Of a stretch of DNA of 64,000 nucleotides, positions 34,647 to 42,850 are shown piece after piece. The position numbers and the translations under genes were made by a program. This DNA comes from an uncultured Streptococcus sp. Lineage in GTDB: Bacteria > Bacillota > Bacilli > Lactobacillales > Streptococcaceae. The stretch spans positions 62,001-126,000 of the forward strand of contig CAKQDX010000001.1 of NCBI GenBank assembly GCA_934229725.1, written 5' to 3'. Each line of letters starts with the position of its first letter. Position 1 is the stretch's first letter. The notes under the pieces are model-generated. The model was not told the DNA's origin. It saw only the letters and a program-made list of their open reading frames with translations, and made no database searches.

Positions 34647-34817
34647 CTAAAATAGGGTGCCATAGAAGGCGTGAATAGTATTGACAAGGTTAGTAAAAGC
34701 ATTTAATAAGAGAAAAACTGCTAAACCATAACGTTTCTTACGAAAGGCAGGAATGGCGGACAATACGCATAGTACTCCCAATAGTGCAGTAAATAATCCA
34801 AAAACACTACGTTGCAT
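34647..34817 (-). CDS. Small conserved membrane protein between folA and clpX
   Basis: A 56-residue protein with two hydrophobic helices (about 4-24 and 30-46) and a positive loop between them (RKKRYG). I choose ATG 34815-34817, which has AAGGAG nine bases upstream and lies just past the folA stop; an in-frame ATG inside folA has no ribosome site. Function unknown. Part of the folA-clpX-ysxC gene string. Confidence 0.7.
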   Translation of the reverse strand: MQRSVFGLFTALLGVLCVLSAIPAFRKKRYGLAVFLLLNAFTNLVNTIHAFYGTLF

Positions 34818-34821
34818 GAAC

Positions 34822-35325
34822 CTAGTCTCCTTCTTTTTCATAGCGACTTACGCTAAAATCATAGGCATTTTTATCATCCTTAACCACTAGATGTCGTGAT
34901 ACCTCTTTAAATGCCGTCATATCTAGTTGTGGAAAATACGTGTCTCCCTCTAAATCGGCCTCAATAGTTGTCTTAACGAGTGCATCATAATGACCATCAA
35001 AGGCCTTGTAGACACCAGCACCGCCAGCAATGTAGAGGTCCTTTTCTTGCTGTTCAAACCAAGCTAGAGCTTCCTCAACACTAGTCACTACTGTAACACC
35101 CTCACAGCTAAAGTCCTTGTCTCGTGTCAAAATCAAGGTTTCACGTCCTGGTAGACAACGGCGATTCATACCATCAAAGGTCACACGCCCCATGAGAATT
35201 GCTGAACCCATGGTTGTTTTCTTGAAATGCGCCAGTTCAGCAGGCAAGTGCCAAGGCATGGTGTGATTCTTCCCAATAACATGGTTATGAGCTTCCGCCC
35301 AAATAGCAATGAGTTGTTTAGACAC
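34822..35325 (-). CDS. folA: Dihydrofolate reductase
   Basis: Reduces dihydrofolate with NADPH; target of trimethoprim. The 167 residues contain the IWAEAHNHVIGKNHTMPWHLP active-site region with the PWHLP loop (about 22-26), catalytic acid Glu30 context (ELAHFKK), GSAILMGR and the C-terminal YDFSVSRYEKEG. The start is GTG 35323-35325 with AAAGGAAA upstream; earlier in-frame codons would extend the protein beyond the family. Lies downstream of thyA, which produces its substrate. Confidence 0.94.
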   Translation of the reverse strand: MSKQLIAIWAEAHNHVIGKNHTMPWHLPAELAHFKKTTMGSAILMGRVTFDGMNRRCLPGRETLILTRDKDFSCEGVTVVTSVEEALAWFEQQEKDLYIAGGAGVYKAFDGHYDALVKTTIEADLEGDTYFPQLDMTAFKEVSRHLVVKDDKNAYDFSVSRYEKEGD

Positions 35326-35377
35326 AGTATTTCCTTTTCTTTTTACGTTTACAATCCATTCTAACAAAAAAAGAGAA

Positions 35378-35408
35378 AAAGAGCTTGGAAAAACTTTGCC
35401 AGCTCTTT
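35378..35408 (-). terminator. Terminator after thyA
   Basis: AAAGAGCT / AGCTCTTT arms around a 15-nt loop, followed by TTTCTCTTTTTTT on the minus strand. Partial read-through into folA is likely since folA has no obvious promoter. Confidence 0.6.
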
Positions 35409-35432
35409 ATGGGCTTAAATCATAAGCATTTA

Positions 35433-36293
35433 TTAAATTGCTAAGTCAAATTTGAGTTGGGGTTTAACAGGGTCGTAGTCCACCAATTCAAAATCTTCTG
35501 GTTTGATATCAAAGAAATTGGTTCCATCAGGAACATTTAGGACCAAATGTGGTTGGCAGTCAGACGGCTGCCGCTTAAGGAGTTCTTTCGCTTGTTCAAA
35601 TTGATTATCATAAATATGGAGGTTATTGACAAAATAAAAGAACTTACCAACTTTCCAGCCAAAGTGCTTGGCAATCATCATCTGAAGGGCCACGTACTGC
35701 ATGGCATTGATATGGTGGGCCACCAACATATCGTTGGAGCGCTGCGTCAAGGTCGCATCCAAATAAATGTCCTCACCCACACGACGAACGTCAAACATGG
35801 TCTGAAAGGCACAAGGCTGAAGCCCCGCTGTCTCCTCGAAGGCCTCATAATCCCAAAGAGAAATGACATTACGGCGATTCCAAGGATTGGCCTCCAACTG
35901 GGCTAGTAAACGATTAATGATGTCGTGTTTCTTAACAACCGCCCCATAGCGCTGACCGATTGAACGCTTGTCCCCATTATTAGCAGGCACGCCTTCAACT
36001 TCCCAGTCATTCCAATAGTGGACATTATACTTGTCTTCAAGGACATCTAAGCTATTTGTCTGGTCTTGATAAATCCAGAACACTTCTTTGATGGCAGATT
36101 TGATAGCAATAGGACGAAGAGTCGTAATTGGAAACTCTCCCTTACTTAAATCATACTCTGCAAAAGAACCTGTGATGTATTTGGAATTGGCCGTAGTACC
36201 ATCCTTGTATTTGGGACGTGCTTGCTCCGACCAAACGCCTTCTTCCATGATTTTTGTGATATTTTCTTTAAAAATAGTATCTGCTTTTGTCAT
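35433..36293 (-). CDS. thyA: Thymidylate synthase
   Basis: Methylates dUMP to dTMP with methylene-tetrahydrofolate, yielding dihydrofolate for FolA. The 286 residues show the catalytic cysteine in LQPCAFQTMF (about residues 166-175), the folate-site RRxxxSLWD segment (RRNVISLWDYE) and the C-terminal residues LKFDLAI. Start ATG 36291-36293 has AGAGGAAA upstream; a longer frame into the structured intergenic element is rejected. Confidence 0.96.
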   Translation of the reverse strand: MTKADTIFKENITKIMEEGVWSEQARPKYKDGTTANSKYITGSFAEYDLSKGEFPITTLRPIAIKSAIKEVFWIYQDQTNSLDVLEDKYNVHYWNDWEVEGVPANNGDKRSIGQRYGAVVKKHDIINRLLAQLEANPWNRRNVISLWDYEAFEETAGLQPCAFQTMFDVRRVGEDIYLDATLTQRSNDMLVAHHINAMQYVALQMMIAKHFGWKVGKFFYFVNNLHIYDNQFEQAKELLKRQPSDCQPHLVLNVPDGTNFFDIKPEDFELVDYDPVKPQLKFDLAI

Positions 36294-36328
36294 GATTTTC
36301 CTCTGTATTCTGTTTAAAAACATTTTTT

Positions 36329-36472
36329 GAGACTTTCCTTAAGTGATTACGGACGTCTGCGAACTTCTTCGAAGTTCCAAGACTAATTTTTGAGCCTAAA
36401 GTCTCAAAAATTCCGAGTGTCTGTAAACAAAACACTTTATTTACAGACACTGCTCTCACAGCGGAAAGTCTC
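36329..36472. repeat. 144-bp structured element with terminal inverted repeats
   Basis: Bounded by GAGACTTTCC (36329-36338) and its exact reverse complement GGAAAGTCTC (36463-36472). Inside are three further hairpins: GAACTTC-ttc-GAAGTTC (36361-36377), TTTTTGAG / CTCAAAAA (36387-36394, 36403-36410) and an 11-bp stem GTGTCTGTAAA / TTTACAGACAC (36417-36427, 36440-36450). The first 46 bp recur at 56038-56083. It looks like a non-autonomous repeat or a folded RNA. Open frames through it are not credible genes. Confidence 0.7.
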
Positions 36473-36759
36473 ACTTAACGCTCGCAATGATTTCAATATC
36501 TAACAACAATTTTACTTTTCTAACATAGCTAAAAAACTAGTAGAGTACCCTTTCAATTTTACCTTATTCTGCTTCAAATGAGAAACAAAAGGGTCATGTT
36601 ACCCGAAGGAATGTCTTGTATAATCCTCTAGCCTTATCAAAAAACAAGATATTACTAACTATCAAAGTTTTTTCAAGGCGAAAGCGCTCTTTTATGGTAA
36701 AATCACTATAGATTAGTATCCTCTGGATGCTCTACAATGAAGAAAAAAGGAAACATCAT
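36473..36759 (+). promoter_or_regulatory. mvaS upstream region
   Basis: No gene seen. A likely extended -10 (TGGTAAAAT, 36695-36703) lies about 57 nt before mvaS without a good -35. A TATAAT also occurs near 36619. The dyad around 36681-36688 (AAAGCGCT) is reminiscent of a catabolite-response element but does not match well enough. Confidence 0.4.
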
Positions 36760-37935
36760 ATGTCTATTGGAATTGACAAGATTGGTTTTGCGACCAGTCA
36801 ATATGTTCTAAACATGGCGGATCTAGCTCTTGCCCGTGGGGCAGAGCCGGAAAAATTCAGCAAGGGGTTGATGCTTGATGCAACTAGCATTACGCCGATT
36901 ACAGAAGATATCGTGACACTTGCTTCTGATGCAGCCGCTGACATTTTAAGTGACGAAGACAAGATGGCCATTGATATGGTCATTGTGGCGACTGAGTCTT
37001 CCATTGACCAATCAAAGGCTGCTGCAGTTTATGTCCACAGTCTTCTCAATATTCAACCTTTTGCTCGTTCTTTCGAAATGAAGGAAGCTTGCTATGCCGC
37101 AACTGCTGGTCTTAATTACGCTAAATTGCACGTGGCAGCCCACCCAGATAGCAAGGTTCTGGTTATCGCTAGTGACATTGCCCGTTATGGTGTAGGTTCC
37201 TCTGGAGAGTCTACTCAGGGGGCTGGGGCTGTAGCTATGCTAGTCAGTCAGGATCCTCGTATCTTGGAACTTGCTGATGACAATGTGGCACAAACTCGTG
37301 ATGTCATGGACTTTTGGCGTCCCAACTACAGTTCAACGCCTTATGTTCAAGGCATTTATTCAACCAAACAGTACCTTGACAGTTTGAAAACCACTTGGTC
37401 AGCTTATCAGGAACGTCATCAAACAGATTTCGCTGATTTTGCAGCATTTTGCCTCCACCTTCCTTATCCAAAATTGGCTCTTAAGGGACTTAACAAGATT
37501 ATTCCAAAAGATTTGAACCCTGAGAATAAAGAGCGTCTTACAAGTAACTTCGAAGCTTCTATTACCTATAGTCGCCAAATCGGAAATATCTATACAGGGT
37601 CACTTTATCTTGGACTTCTTTCTTTGCTTGAACAGTCGCAAGACCTTAAAGCTGGAGACAAGATTGGCTTCTTCTCTTATGGTTCTGGAGCTGTCTCTGA
37701 AATCTTCTCAGGTCGTCTGGTTGAAGGTTACCAAAACCTGCTTCGTTCAGACCGCCTGGATGTCTTTGCCAAGCGTCAGAAGTTAAGCGTTGACGACTAT
37801 GAAAAACTATTCTATGAAGAAGCTCAGTTAGACGACACTGGTTCTACCCAATTCGCTGAATATCAAACCGGAGCTTTCCGTTTAGCTGAAATCTCTGAAC
37901 ACCAACGTATTTATAAAGGAAATCAACATGACTAA
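36760..37935 (+). CDS. mvaS: Hydroxymethylglutaryl-CoA synthase
   Basis: Condenses acetyl-CoA with acetoacetyl-CoA, committing to the mevalonate pathway. The 391 residues have the thiolase-like fold with the catalytic Cys in EMKEACYAATAGL (about 105-117), the catalytic Glu near residue 80 (TESSID) and a late YGSGAVSE glycine loop. Start ATG 36760 has AAAGGAAA upstream; the open frame extends 33 bp further with no ribosome site. It overlaps mvaA by 8 bp. Confidence 0.96.
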   Translation: MSIGIDKIGFATSQYVLNMADLALARGAEPEKFSKGLMLDATSITPITEDIVTLASDAAADILSDEDKMAIDMVIVATESSIDQSKAAAVYVHSLLNIQPFARSFEMKEACYAATAGLNYAKLHVAAHPDSKVLVIASDIARYGVGSSGESTQGAGAVAMLVSQDPRILELADDNVAQTRDVMDFWRPNYSSTPYVQGIYSTKQYLDSLKTTWSAYQERHQTDFADFAAFCLHLPYPKLALKGLNKIIPKDLNPENKERLTSNFEASITYSRQIGNIYTGSLYLGLLSLLEQSQDLKAGDKIGFFSYGSGAVSEIFSGRLVEGYQNLLRSDRLDVFAKRQKLSVDDYEKLFYEEAQLDDTGSTQFAEYQTGAFRLAEISEHQRIYKGNQHD

Positions 37936-39199
37936 ACTCTCTTGGACTGGTTTTTCCAAGAAGACACCTCAAGAACGCAAAGAGCATTTGAAAAATAATG
38001 CTCTTTTGTCTCAGGAAAATCAAAGTCTTCTGGATAATAATCAACAACTTTCTCTTGAAACCGCCAATCAAATGGCTGAAAATGTTATTGGTCGCTTTAC
38101 ACTTCCCTTTGCCATTTGCCCAGATGTATTTATCGATGGCGTGACCTATCAGGTTCCCATGGTTACTGAGGAGCCTTCTGTTGTAGCTGCCGCTTCCTAT
38201 GCCAATAAGCTCATCAAGCGATCTGGTGGTTTCACAACAACGATTCATGAACGTCAGATGATTGGGCAAGTCGCCCTCTTTGATGTCCCTGATAAGGTCT
38301 CTGCTTCAAGTAAGATTCAAGCAGCCAGTCAAGAGCTTATAGAGATTGCTAAAGAAGCCCACCCTTCTATCGTTAAACGTGGGGGAGGGCCACGCAAACT
38401 CTGGACTGACACCAAGGGAGACTTCCTCATTGTCTATCTAGCTGTCGATACTCAAGAAGCCATGGGAGCCAATATGGTCAACACCATGATGGAAGCCCTG
38501 GTACCAGAATTGGAAAATCTCTCCCAAGGTCAAAGCCTCATGGCCATTCTCTCAAATCTAGCTACCGAAAGCCTTGTGACAGCGACTTGCCGTCTTAGCA
38601 CACGCTTCCTCAGTCGAAATAAGGAAGAAGCCCATGACCTAGCCAAGAAGATGGAGCTTGCCAGCCAACTAGCTCAGGTCGACCCTTACCGAGCAGCTAC
38701 CCATAATAAGGGAATTTTCAATGGTATCGATGCCCTAGTTATCGCAACCGGAAATGATTGGCGAGCAGTTGAGGCGGGAAGCCATGCCTATGCTAGCAAG
38801 GATGGTAGCTACCGTGGCCTGTCTACATGGACCTATGATCAGGAGACTAAGGAACTGGTGGGAGAATTAACCCTACCCATGCCTATTGCAACCCGTGGTG
38901 GTTCTATTGGACTTAATCCAAGTACGTCTATCGCCCATGACTTGCTTAACCATCCAGACGCTAAAACACTAGCCAGTATCATCGTCTCTCTTGGACTGGC
39001 CCAAAATCTGGCTGCTCTGAAAGCTTTGACCTCAACAGGAATCCAAGCAGGACATATGAAACTTCAAGCCAAATCTCTGGCCTTGTTAGCCGGAGCTAGT
39101 CCCGAAGAAATGCCTCAGGTTTTGGTTGAACTTCTCAAGGCAAAACATATGAACCAAGCAACTGCCCAAGCAATTCTAGAGAAACTTAGAAATTCATAG
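37928..39199 (+). CDS. mvaA: Hydroxymethylglutaryl-CoA reductase (class II)
   Basis: Reduces HMG-CoA to mevalonate. The 423 residues follow the bacterial class II pattern: ENVIGRFTLPFAICP (substrate region), MGANMVNTMMEAL in the cofactor domain, and the C-terminal GHMKLQAKSLAL helix whose histidine is the catalytic one. Overlaps mvaS by 8 bp, so the two first pathway enzymes are made together. The remaining four steps are encoded at 56-60 kb on the other strand. Confidence 0.96.
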   Translation: MTKLSWTGFSKKTPQERKEHLKNNALLSQENQSLLDNNQQLSLETANQMAENVIGRFTLPFAICPDVFIDGVTYQVPMVTEEPSVVAAASYANKLIKRSGGFTTTIHERQMIGQVALFDVPDKVSASSKIQAASQELIEIAKEAHPSIVKRGGGPRKLWTDTKGDFLIVYLAVDTQEAMGANMVNTMMEALVPELENLSQGQSLMAILSNLATESLVTATCRLSTRFLSRNKEEAHDLAKKMELASQLAQVDPYRAATHNKGIFNGIDALVIATGNDWRAVEAGSHAYASKDGSYRGLSTWTYDQETKELVGELTLPMPIATRGGSIGLNPSTSIAHDLLNHPDAKTLASIIVSLGLAQNLAALKALTSTGIQAGHMKLQAKSLALLAGASPEEMPQVLVELLKAKHMNQATAQAILEKLRNS

Positions 39200-39228
39200 A
39201 AAATGCTTCACCCTCTCGAATAACAAAT

Positions 39229-39263
39229 AAAGATGTTGGAAATATTATCTCAACATCTTTTTT
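39229..39263 (+). terminator. mvaSA terminator
   Basis: Perfect 10-bp stem AAAGATGTTG / CAACATCTTT with a 12-nt loop, followed by TTT. Confidence 0.8.
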
Positions 39264-39282
39264 ATGTCTCACGAGTTCTGAC

Positions 39283-39327
39283 TTGACTTGAATTTCTATA
39301 ATGTTATAATCTAGTTATGGAAACTAG
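39283..39327 (+). promoter_or_regulatory. Promoter and adjacent dyad of the DUF1836-hlyIII operon
   Basis: -35 TTGACT (39283-39288), 16-bp spacer and -10 TATAAT (39305-39310). Immediately after the -10 lies a perfect dyad CTAGTT-atgga-AACTAG (39311-39327) at the expected transcription start. Its position suits an autoregulatory operator. Confidence 0.65.
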
Positions 39328-39346
39328 ATAAAGAGGTTTTTATAAT

Positions 39347-39796
39347 TTGACAACACAACACTATCCTCTCTGGGAGGAATTACCAGAGATTGAACTTTAT
39401 TTAGATCAGGTTTTGCTTTATGTCAATCAGGTCACTCAGAGCACTTTGGGACCAAACGACAAGGGGCTAACCGCCTCTATGGTCAATAATTATGTCAAGC
39501 ATGGCCATGTCGCAAAACCTATCAAGAAAAAATACAATGCTGCTCAAGTAGCCAGACTTATTGTGATTACAAGTCTAAAGACCGTTTTTGAGATTTCTGA
39601 AATTGCCAAAACCTTGGAAATTCTACGAACAGATGCTGAAAGCCAGAAGGCCTACTACAATGACTTTGTCGCCTGCATGAATGGTCAAACACCCAAGGAT
39701 GCACCGCAAGTCATCCTTTCAGCCTGTCAGACCCTACAGTGCTACCGAGCTACCCATCAACTTTTAAACGACCTAGAAGGAGGTACCCATGTCTAA
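39347..39796 (+). CDS. DUF1836 domain protein, putative DNA-binding regulator
   Basis: A 149-residue cytoplasmic protein resembling the DUF1836 family, whose N-terminal half looks like a MerR-type helix-turn-helix (LTASMVNNYVKHGHVAKPIKK, about 43-62, followed by YNAAQVARLIVI). TTG 39347 is used as start, with AGAGG about 10 nt upstream; no ATG is available in the conserved N-terminus. It overlaps the HlyIII-family gene by 8 bp, so it may regulate that gene and itself. Confidence 0.78.
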   Translation: MTTQHYPLWEELPEIELYLDQVLLYVNQVTQSTLGPNDKGLTASMVNNYVKHGHVAKPIKKKYNAAQVARLIVITSLKTVFEISEIAKTLEILRTDAESQKAYYNDFVACMNGQTPKDAPQVILSACQTLQCYRATHQLLNDLEGGTHV

Positions 39797-40466
39797 TACT
39801 GCTACATTTAATGTTTCTCCCAATCTCAAACTCAGTAAAAAACTTAGCTTTGGCGAAGAGGTGGCGAATAGCGTGACTCATGCTGTCGGCGCTCTGGCCA
39901 TGCTCGTCTTGTTGCCAATCACTGCTGTTCATGCCAACAACGGCTACGGCATGACTGCTGCTGTCGGGATGTCTGTTTTCGTTATCAGCCTCTTCCTCAT
40001 GTTTTTGAGCTCAGCCATCTACCATGCCATGGATTACAATTCACCCCACAAGATGGTCCTACGTATCATTGACCACAGCATGATTTACATTGCCATTGCT
40101 GGGAGCTATACGCCTGTTGCCCTCTCGCTAGTTGGTGGTTGGCTAGGCTACAGCATCATCATCCTCCAATGGGGAACAACGATTTTTGGTATTCTCTACA
40201 AAATCTTTGCCAAAAAAATCAATGAAAAGTTCTCTCTCTTCCTCTATTTGATGATGGGTTGGTTAGTAATCTTCATTATTCCAGCTATCATCACTAAGAC
40301 AGGACCTGCTTTTTGGGGACTTATGCTTGCTGGAGGATTGTCATATACGGTTGGAGCAGCCTTCTATGCTAAGAAAAAGCCATACTTCCACATGATTTGG
40401 CACCTCTTTATCATGTTGGCTTCAGCTCTCCAATACATGGGAATCGTCTATTTCATGCTTCCATAA
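39789..40466 (+). CDS. Hemolysin III / PAQR-family membrane protein
   Basis: A 225-residue protein with seven predicted helices after a short cytoplasmic start (SKKLSFGEEVANSVTHAVG). It has the conserved metal-site residues of the YqfA/HlyIII family: the Ser/His pattern in SSAIYHAMDYN and the late HMIWHLFIMLASALQY. Members are linked to membrane-lipid or metal homeostasis; a true haemolysin role is doubtful. Translationally coupled to the DUF1836 regulator (8-bp overlap). Confidence 0.9.
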   Translation: MSNTATFNVSPNLKLSKKLSFGEEVANSVTHAVGALAMLVLLPITAVHANNGYGMTAAVGMSVFVISLFLMFLSSAIYHAMDYNSPHKMVLRIIDHSMIYIAIAGSYTPVALSLVGGWLGYSIIILQWGTTIFGILYKIFAKKINEKFSLFLYLMMGWLVIFIIPAIITKTGPAFWGLMLAGGLSYTVGAAFYAKKKPYFHMIWHLFIMLASALQYMGIVYFMLP

Positions 40467-40525
40467 AGCTAATACTAGATTTCCAGTCATTATGATATAA
40501 TAGGACCATAACGGAGGTATATCAT

Positions 40526-40717
40526 ATGAGAAAAGAACTCAGAAGAGACCCAAACAACAAAATTATTGCCGGTGTTTGTTCTGGCATTGCCAATTACCTT
40601 GGCATTGACCCTGTTATCATTCGCCTCATTTGGGCTGCAGCGGTCTTCCTATTCGGAACAGGTGCTCTTTTCTACATCATTTGCTGGATTATTATCCCCG
40701 AAGAAAGCAAGTGGTAA
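40526..40717 (+). CDS. PspC domain protein
   Basis: A 63-residue PspC protein: basic start with RRDPNNKIIAGVCSGIANYLG (family signature, about 5-25) and one hydrophobic helix ending in CWIIIPEES. Such proteins sense or signal envelope stress at the membrane, often with LiaF/LiaR. A strong GGAGGT site and an extended -10 (TGATATAAT, hexamer 40496-40501) give it its own transcript. Confidence 0.9.
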   Translation: MRKELRRDPNNKIIAGVCSGIANYLGIDPVIIRLIWAAAVFLFGTGALFYIICWIIIPEESKW

Positions 40718-40732
40718 GTTATAATTGAACAT

Positions 40733-40785
40733 AAAAAATAAGACAGACCTGAATTATTTTTGCATTCAGGTCTGTCTTATTTTTT
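40733..40785. terminator. Bidirectional terminator with a perfect 22-bp stem
   Basis: Arms 40733-40754 and 40764-40785 are perfect reverse complements around a 9-nt loop, with A runs at one end and T runs at the other, so it works in both directions. It overlaps the stop codon of the convergent 59-residue gene (40784-40786). Confidence 0.9.
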
Positions 40786-40963
40786 ATTTTTTCAAGCGGA
40801 AAATCAAATAGCTGATATTAACAAGGAGTAAGACACTCCAAAGAATGAGGAAGGGAATATTTCCTCGGACAGCATTGTGCCAAATACCTAAGGCGTATAA
40901 GGCCATAAAGACTAGCGAACCTAGGACCGCCGTTCCCTTATTATTTTGGGGTTGTTTAGACAT
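40784..40963 (-). CDS. Small membrane protein, 59 residues
   Basis: Reads MSKQPQNNKGTAVLGSLVFM at its start, with two hydrophobic stretches (about 12-27 and 36-55) and a basic end RLKK. An AAAGGAG site lies 7 nt before the ATG. It begins 15 bp after the stop of the DUF3114 gene, so it is probably co-transcribed with it. Family not recognised. Confidence 0.72.
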   Translation of the reverse strand: MSKQPQNNKGTAVLGSLVFMALYALGIWHNAVRGNIPFLILWSVLLLVNISYLIFRLKK

Positions 40964-40978
40964 ATAAAACTCCTTTGA

Positions 40979-41842
40979 TTACTTTGTATGAAATGGCTTG
41001 ACGCCATAAACCATAGCGAGAAAAGCTCTGGCTTGGCGTTTGACATCATTTGCCAAAGATCTATGAGACTGGGCATAAATACCTTTTGGATTGTAGAAAG
41101 ATTTATTAAACTGCTCGGGCGCTTTCTGTCTCCACTTCTTTCTTAATTTGTTGGGAGATCGAAAGCCCTTGGTCATCCGATTACGAAAGTCAGGATCATG
41201 TGGCTGGACTGGCTCCACATCCAGTTGCCAATGGCGCTTATAATTGCCATAGTTGAAACTGGCACCATTAACCACGCCACTCTCAGTTACCTTCTCCGCA
41301 TCAACCTCATTGAGAAAATTTCCCTGACTATCCAAAATAAACTCTATGCGATTGTATAGGAGAATCTTGAGATTGATACTTGGAATCCCATCAGGATAAA
41401 CCACCTTCTCATCACGGAGAGCAATCTTCTGGTGCAAACGCCCCTGATCGAACATGGTGAAGGGTTTCCATCTGAGATAGGCAGCCAAAGCCTCTTTGTC
41501 TGTCATCCCTGGTTTTTTATAATGCGTCCGCACATACTGGGCCTGTTGACTCGAAATCAGGTAACGTAGCTGATGAATTTGGCGCTCTACAAGGCCTTCC
41601 TGAGACAAGCTATCGCCAGGAAAAGCCAAATCTACTAACCTAACAATGTCCTTCCAAAAGGAATCATGAGGCGCCAAGTCAGGATCAAAATAAGATAATA
41701 AGTCTTGGGTTTCTTTAAGTTCCCCAGATAAATCTTCTGGCATCTCTATATAAGTCAGCAATAACTGAAGCACTTGCAATGGTTGGTGCTTTTTCTGCCA
41801 TTCCTTCCACAAGCAATTAAAGGCTTTTGAACCAATGAGCAT
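40979..41842 (-). CDS. DUF3114-like protein
   Basis: A 287-residue soluble basic protein with no signal peptide. It resembles streptococcal DUF3114 proteins (segments YLISSQQAQYVRTHYKKPG and FYNPKGIYAQSHRSLANDVK). Start ATG 41840-41842 with GAGGAG upstream is preferred over a TTG that overlaps the ribosome site. The C-terminal third is rich in Arg, Lys, His and Asn, and a nuclease or toxin-like activity is conceivable, but no motif proves it. Follows the anchored hydrolase gene by 19 bp. Confidence 0.68.
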   Translation of the reverse strand: MLIGSKAFNCLWKEWQKKHQPLQVLQLLLTYIEMPEDLSGELKETQDLLSYFDPDLAPHDSFWKDIVRLVDLAFPGDSLSQEGLVERQIHQLRYLISSQQAQYVRTHYKKPGMTDKEALAAYLRWKPFTMFDQGRLHQKIALRDEKVVYPDGIPSINLKILLYNRIEFILDSQGNFLNEVDAEKVTESGVVNGASFNYGNYKRHWQLDVEPVQPHDPDFRNRMTKGFRSPNKLRKKWRQKAPEQFNKSFYNPKGIYAQSHRSLANDVKRQARAFLAMVYGVKPFHTK

Positions 41843-41861
41843 CACATCTCTCCTCAATCAT

Positions 41862-42803
41862 TTAATCAGTTGTCTCTTGTATGAAATCCTCTATGCTCCT
41901 AATCACTTCTTTGGTCTGATAGTGGTAGAAATAATGAGGAGCATCATAAAACGCTAGTTCGATATTTTCCTGATCCTTCGCAAAACTGGTCGCATAATGT
42001 CGCCATTGCTTCTGACTGAAACCTGTCCCTTTTCCATTAGAGACCATGAGTAGCACGGGCATTTGTGACTTGATGCTAGTAGAGTTCACCTTTTTAGCAT
42101 TTTCTTTCACACACAGGCTCTCATTTAACATAGATTGCGACAAGAGTTGTCTGTAAGCTATTTCTTGATAGAGGCGGCGGTCACTATCACTTAGGTCCTC
42201 ATTGGGCATATATAATTGTCTCGGCAGTAATCTTAGCAGGCCTAATTGACTTCCCCAACGGGCCAGATGCAAGATCTGAGGATACCTCTTCAAATGGGCA
42301 TAACTTTCTGGAAAGGCCCAATCAAGACCAACCACAGCTTTTACTTCACTTGGGTAGTTTTCCTGCCAGAGAAGTGTCTCTAATGAGGCCATCGAATGAG
42401 AGATCACGATATAGGGACCTGACACATGAGCTTTGGCAAGTGCTTGACGTGTTTCTGAAAGGACCACAGCAACATCCCTTGACTGAGACGTATCCTCACT
42501 GTAACCATAGCCAGCTCTTTCAACTACGACTATTCTATACTTGCCTGAAAGCCCATCATACATATCTTTAAAATCTAAGATTGGTGAAGCCGTTCCAGCA
42601 CCAGAGAGAAAAACTAGGGTTTCCGGACCGTTTCCTTTTACCAAGACGCTCATTTTGTGTCCATTGACAGCTACCAGTTGACCTTTAGGTGTTAGAGAGG
42701 CCTTTTCTCTTTGCAAGGCAAATCTATGATAGGTAAAGCTAGTTAGTAATATGACTAGGACTGCCCCCAGCAGCAATAAAAGTCTTTTCATAAAATCAGG
42801 CAT
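41862..42803 (-). CDS. Membrane-anchored alpha/beta hydrolase
   Basis: A 313-residue hydrolase with an N-terminal membrane helix (about 6-22) that would hold it outside the membrane. Motifs: FLSGAGTASPI (oxyanion region), ERAGYGYSE, nucleophile elbow SHSMAS and a late histidine in DAPHYFYHY. Resembles exported esterases of Firmicutes; substrate unknown. AGGATAA precedes the ATG. It is the first gene of a group with the DUF3114 gene and the 59-residue gene. Confidence 0.82.
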   Translation of the reverse strand: MPDFMKRLLLLLGAVLVILLTSFTYHRFALQREKASLTPKGQLVAVNGHKMSVLVKGNGPETLVFLSGAGTASPILDFKDMYDGLSGKYRIVVVERAGYGYSEDTSQSRDVAVVLSETRQALAKAHVSGPYIVISHSMASLETLLWQENYPSEVKAVVGLDWAFPESYAHLKRYPQILHLARWGSQLGLLRLLPRQLYMPNEDLSDSDRRLYQEIAYRQLLSQSMLNESLCVKENAKKVNSTSIKSQMPVLLMVSNGKGTGFSQKQWRHYATSFAKDQENIELAFYDAPHYFYHYQTKEVIRSIEDFIQETTD

Positions 42804-42821
42804 GGTTTATCCTACTAAAAA

Positions 42822-42844
42822 GTCAGTTAGCTTAGCTAACCGAC
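42822..42844. terminator. thrS terminator
   Basis: Near-palindrome GTCAGTTAGC-tta-GCTAACCGAC (one mismatch) with A/T tracts on both sides; on the minus strand it follows the thrS stop by 6 nt. Confidence 0.8.
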
Positions 42845-42850
42845 CCTTTT

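Noticed and set aside
34818..34841. Upstream start (64 codons) for the small gene between folA and clpX
   Set aside because: It lies inside folA without a ribosome site, while the ATG at 34817 is preceded by AAGGAG.
36268..36474. Open frame of 68 codons on the minus strand over the structured element
   Set aside because: It runs through the inverted repeats and overlaps the thyA start. Similarity to the frame at 56018-56305 is due to the shared DNA repeat; no ribosome site was seen.
36673..36690. Catabolite-response element before mvaS
   Set aside because: Only the AAAGCGCT core fits; the flanking consensus bases are wrong at three positions.
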